From: Avimuribaculum sp964395975
Lineage (GTDB): Bacteria > Bacteroidota > Bacteroidia > Bacteroidales > Muribaculaceae
Direction: 5' to 3'
Length of the DNA: 64,000 bases
Assembly: GCA_964395975.1 (NCBI GenBank)
Contig: CAYNBZ010000002.1
Span: 1-64,000 of the forward strand
The stretch's first letter is position 1. Each line of letters begins with the position of its first letter. The notes beneath the pieces were generated by a model, which searched no databases, was not told the origin of the DNA, and was given only the letters and a program-made list of their open reading frames with translations. Made by a program: the position numbers and the translations under genes. Of the stretch, positions 62,521 through 64,000 are shown piece after piece.

Positions 62521-63225
62521 ATGGTAAAATTTGTAGAAAACGAACTTCAAGCCATAAGAGACGAGGTGAACGAGATGTGGAAACTTGTCTATCAGCAATT
62601 GGATGATGCATGTAAAGCCGTGCTTAATGTTGACTATGACCTTGTTGACAAGGTAGTAGTGCGCGAACGCCGTGTAAATGCTTTCGAACTTAAAATAGAT
62701 GGCGATATTGAAGATTTCATAGCTCTTTATAATCCGGTTGCAGTAGATTTGCGTTTTTCGCTTGCGATGCTCAAGATAAATAACAACCTTGAGCGTATTG
62801 GCGACTATGCCGATAGCATTGCTCGCCTTGTGATACGTACGGAATTGCGAGAAGAGCATAAGCAGCTTTTTACCGAACTGAAATTACAGGAAACGTTCGA
62901 TGCCGTACTTAAAATGTTGCGTACCACTTATGATGCATTGCAAAATCAAGATATAAGTATGGCAAAGTCGGTGTTTGAAGAGGACGATATGCTTGATGTC
63001 CTCAATCGTGAGGCTATAGATGTCCTTGCCGATTATGTACGTCAGCATCCCGACAGCGTAAAATTGTGTCTTGAATTGGCTGCGGTATTCCGCAAACTTG
63101 AACGTGCCGGCGACCATATTAACAACTTGTCTGAAGAAACTGTGTTTTACATTGATGCCGAAGTCTTGAAACATCGTAAGAACAAAATAGATAACGGTGA
63201 GAAGAGTAATGCTAATGTAGAATAA
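62521..63225 (+). CDS. phoU: PhoU phosphate signalling regulator
   Basis: This 234-residue all-helical protein has two PhoU domains (about 10-110 and 120-215), each with the E/DxxxD-type metal pattern: LEKINNNLERIGDYADSIARL-like in the first half (MLKINNNLERIGDYADSIAR) and RKLERAGDHINNLSEETVF in the second. PhoU links PstSCAB activity to a phosphate-sensing two-component system (PhoR-like), which is not in the window. It lies 48 bases after pstB and is the last gene before the terminator. Confidence 0.93.
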   Translation: MVKFVENELQAIRDEVNEMWKLVYQQLDDACKAVLNVDYDLVDKVVVRERRVNAFELKIDGDIEDFIALYNPVAVDLRFSLAMLKINNNLERIGDYADSIARLVIRTELREEHKQLFTELKLQETFDAVLKMLRTTYDALQNQDISMAKSVFEEDDMLDVLNREAIDVLADYVRQHPDSVKLCLELAAVFRKLERAGDHINNLSEETVFYIDAEVLKHRKNKIDNGEKSNANVE

Positions 63226-63254
63226 AAGAAAGTCCCTGTTCATATTAAATGCAA

Positions 63255-63296
63255 GACCGGAGTGGCATGTGTATTGTCGCCCGGTCGCTTTTTTTT
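63255..63296 (+). terminator. Intrinsic terminator of the pst-phoU operon
   Basis: GACCGG (63255-63260) and CCGGTC (63281-63286) form a short stem followed by GC and eight T (63289-63296). The loop is large (20 bases), but the T tract is strong. Confidence 0.7.
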
Positions 63297-63354
63297 GTGT
63301 TGGTAAAATAAATTGGGTAGGAGTGCGTTTATATTTTGACATAGAATTGGTATT

Positions 63355-64000
63355 TTGAAAGCGATTGTCCGTTACATATCGGTAGGATTGTTTATCGCGT
63401 TGTTACTTTTTGGCTCATCTTGTAGCACCAAGAAGAACACGAGTATGTCTCGTTTTTGGCAGTCTTTTACCACTCGTTATAATGTGTATTTCAATGGCTC
63501 GGAACATTATAATGAGCAACTGAAAGAGATGGAAACCAATTACGAAGACGATTACACCAAATTGGTGTATATACATCCGGCAGAGGCAAGGCAGCATCCT
63601 TCGAGCCCACAACCGTCTGCCGACTTCAATAGGACTATAGAGAAGATGCAGAAGGCCATCCGACTTCATTCGATAAAAAAGAAACCCAAGAAGAAAAGTG
63701 GCAAAGGACGTGATAAGGAGTACAGGGAGTGGATGAAACGTGAGGAGTATAATCCTTTCTTGCACAACGCATGGCTCATGATGGGTCGTGCGCAATACAT
63801 GAATGGCGATTTCATGACTGCGGCTGCCACTTTCCATTATATAACGGGACATTTCAAGTGGTTACCTGATGTCGTGACAGAGTCCAAGTTGTGGGAAACG
63901 CAGTGTTATAATGCCCTTGAATGGACGACCGAGGCCGAGAATATTATTTCGCGCGTTAAAGAATCCGACCTTACAAATGGAAAGTTGAGAGGATTGTATA
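63355..64000 (+). CDS. PorW/SprE-like T9SS-associated lipoprotein, 5' part
   Basis: The open frame runs from a TTG at 63355 to the window edge (215 codons). It starts MKAIVRYISVGLFIALLLFG with SSC as lipobox-like end (Cys23). STKKNTSMSRFWQSFTTRYNVYFNG and the following YNEQLKEMETNYEDDYTKLVYIHP match the start of PorW/SprE proteins, large TPR lipoproteins that link type IX secretion rings to the motor in Bacteroidetes. Later AWLMMGRAQYMNGDFMTAAATFHYI is the first TPR. It supports an active T9SS in this organism, consistent with the T9SS-tailed proteins in the window. Confidence 0.82.
   Translation, partial: MKAIVRYISVGLFIALLLFGSSCSTKKNTSMSRFWQSFTTRYNVYFNGSEHYNEQLKEMETNYEDDYTKLVYIHPAEARQHPSSPQPSADFNRTIEKMQKAIRLHSIKKKPKKKSGKGRDKEYREWMKREEYNPFLHNAWLMMGRAQYMNGDFMTAAATFHYITGHFKWLPDVVTESKLWETQCYNALEWTTEAENIISRVKESDLTNGKLRGLY

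Noticed and set aside
1..64000. tRNA, rRNA, CRISPR arrays, phage genes or a replication origin
   Set aside because: None recognised by reading; no cloverleaf, spaced repeats, phage structural genes or DnaA-box clusters were noticed.

Overview
The window looks like a chromosomal piece of a gut-type Bacteroidales bacterium; Muribaculaceae or a near relative is my guess from overall gene style, not a measurement. Reasons seen in the sequence: a SusC/SusD pair with a hybrid two-component regulator, type IX secretion (T9SS) style C-terminal sorting domains, a lipoprotein TamA-like protein (TamL), a PorW/SprE-like gene, lipoprotein signal peptides, and promoters of the Bacteroidetes form (TTG, about 20 bases, TAnnTTTG).

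Layout. 1-4.2 kb is an accessory strip: the GC-rich end of a secreted protein, an ADP-ribosylglycohydrolase, a 53-residue basic protein on the minus strand (1901-2062), an intact IS5-type insertion sequence, and the last 85 codons of a tryptophan synthase beta (TrpB2-type) gene. 4.2-18.2 kb is mostly housekeeping: a TonB-dependent-receptor-like barrel on the minus strand, divergent from a tamB-tamL envelope pair, then prmC, a nitroreductase / DUF2520 / kdsC operon, an SRPBCC protein and pyrE. 18.7-39.0 kb is a polysaccharide utilisation locus (PUL): GH2, an ELWxxDGT-repeat T9SS protein, SusC, SusD, a SusE/F-position lipoprotein, a GH93/sialidase-like propeller with a CBM9-like module, the hybrid regulator, GH43, a second GH2 and an aldose 1-epimerase. 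GH43 plus a GH93-like enzyme suggests an arabinose-containing glycan such as arabinan, but this is inference.

39.3-51 kb: a DUF695 protein, a TetR / KASIII / FabG operon, a large fibronectin-III T9SS protein, a split chromate-transporter pair followed by folC, a Ser-type sulfatase, and an AT-rich two-gene restriction-modification unit whose nuclease resembles the MvaI/BcnI family. 50.9-57 kb: a DUF5715 (M15-peptidase-like) lipoprotein overlapping a large AsmA protein, then an ECF sigma / membrane anti-sigma-like / periplasmic helical protein operon ending in a clear terminator. 57.1-57.5 kb holds a decayed IS1595 (ISXO2-type) transposase. The right end is apbE, a complete pstS-pstC-pstA-pstB-phoU phosphate operon, and the start of a PorW/SprE-like T9SS lipoprotein cut by the window edge.

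The most unusual points are (i) PstC carries a PstS-like piece inserted between its first membrane helix and the permease domain, with a sequence clearly shared with the neighbouring PstS; (ii) the MvaI/BcnI-like restriction-modification pair; (iii) the DUF5715 protein with M15-type zinc ligands but no visible catalytic Glu; and (iv) several long perfect palindromes in intergenic regions (1825-1870, 6798-6837, 55384-55402). I saw no CRISPR array, no tRNA or rRNA gene, and no multi-gene defence system other than the restriction-modification pair.
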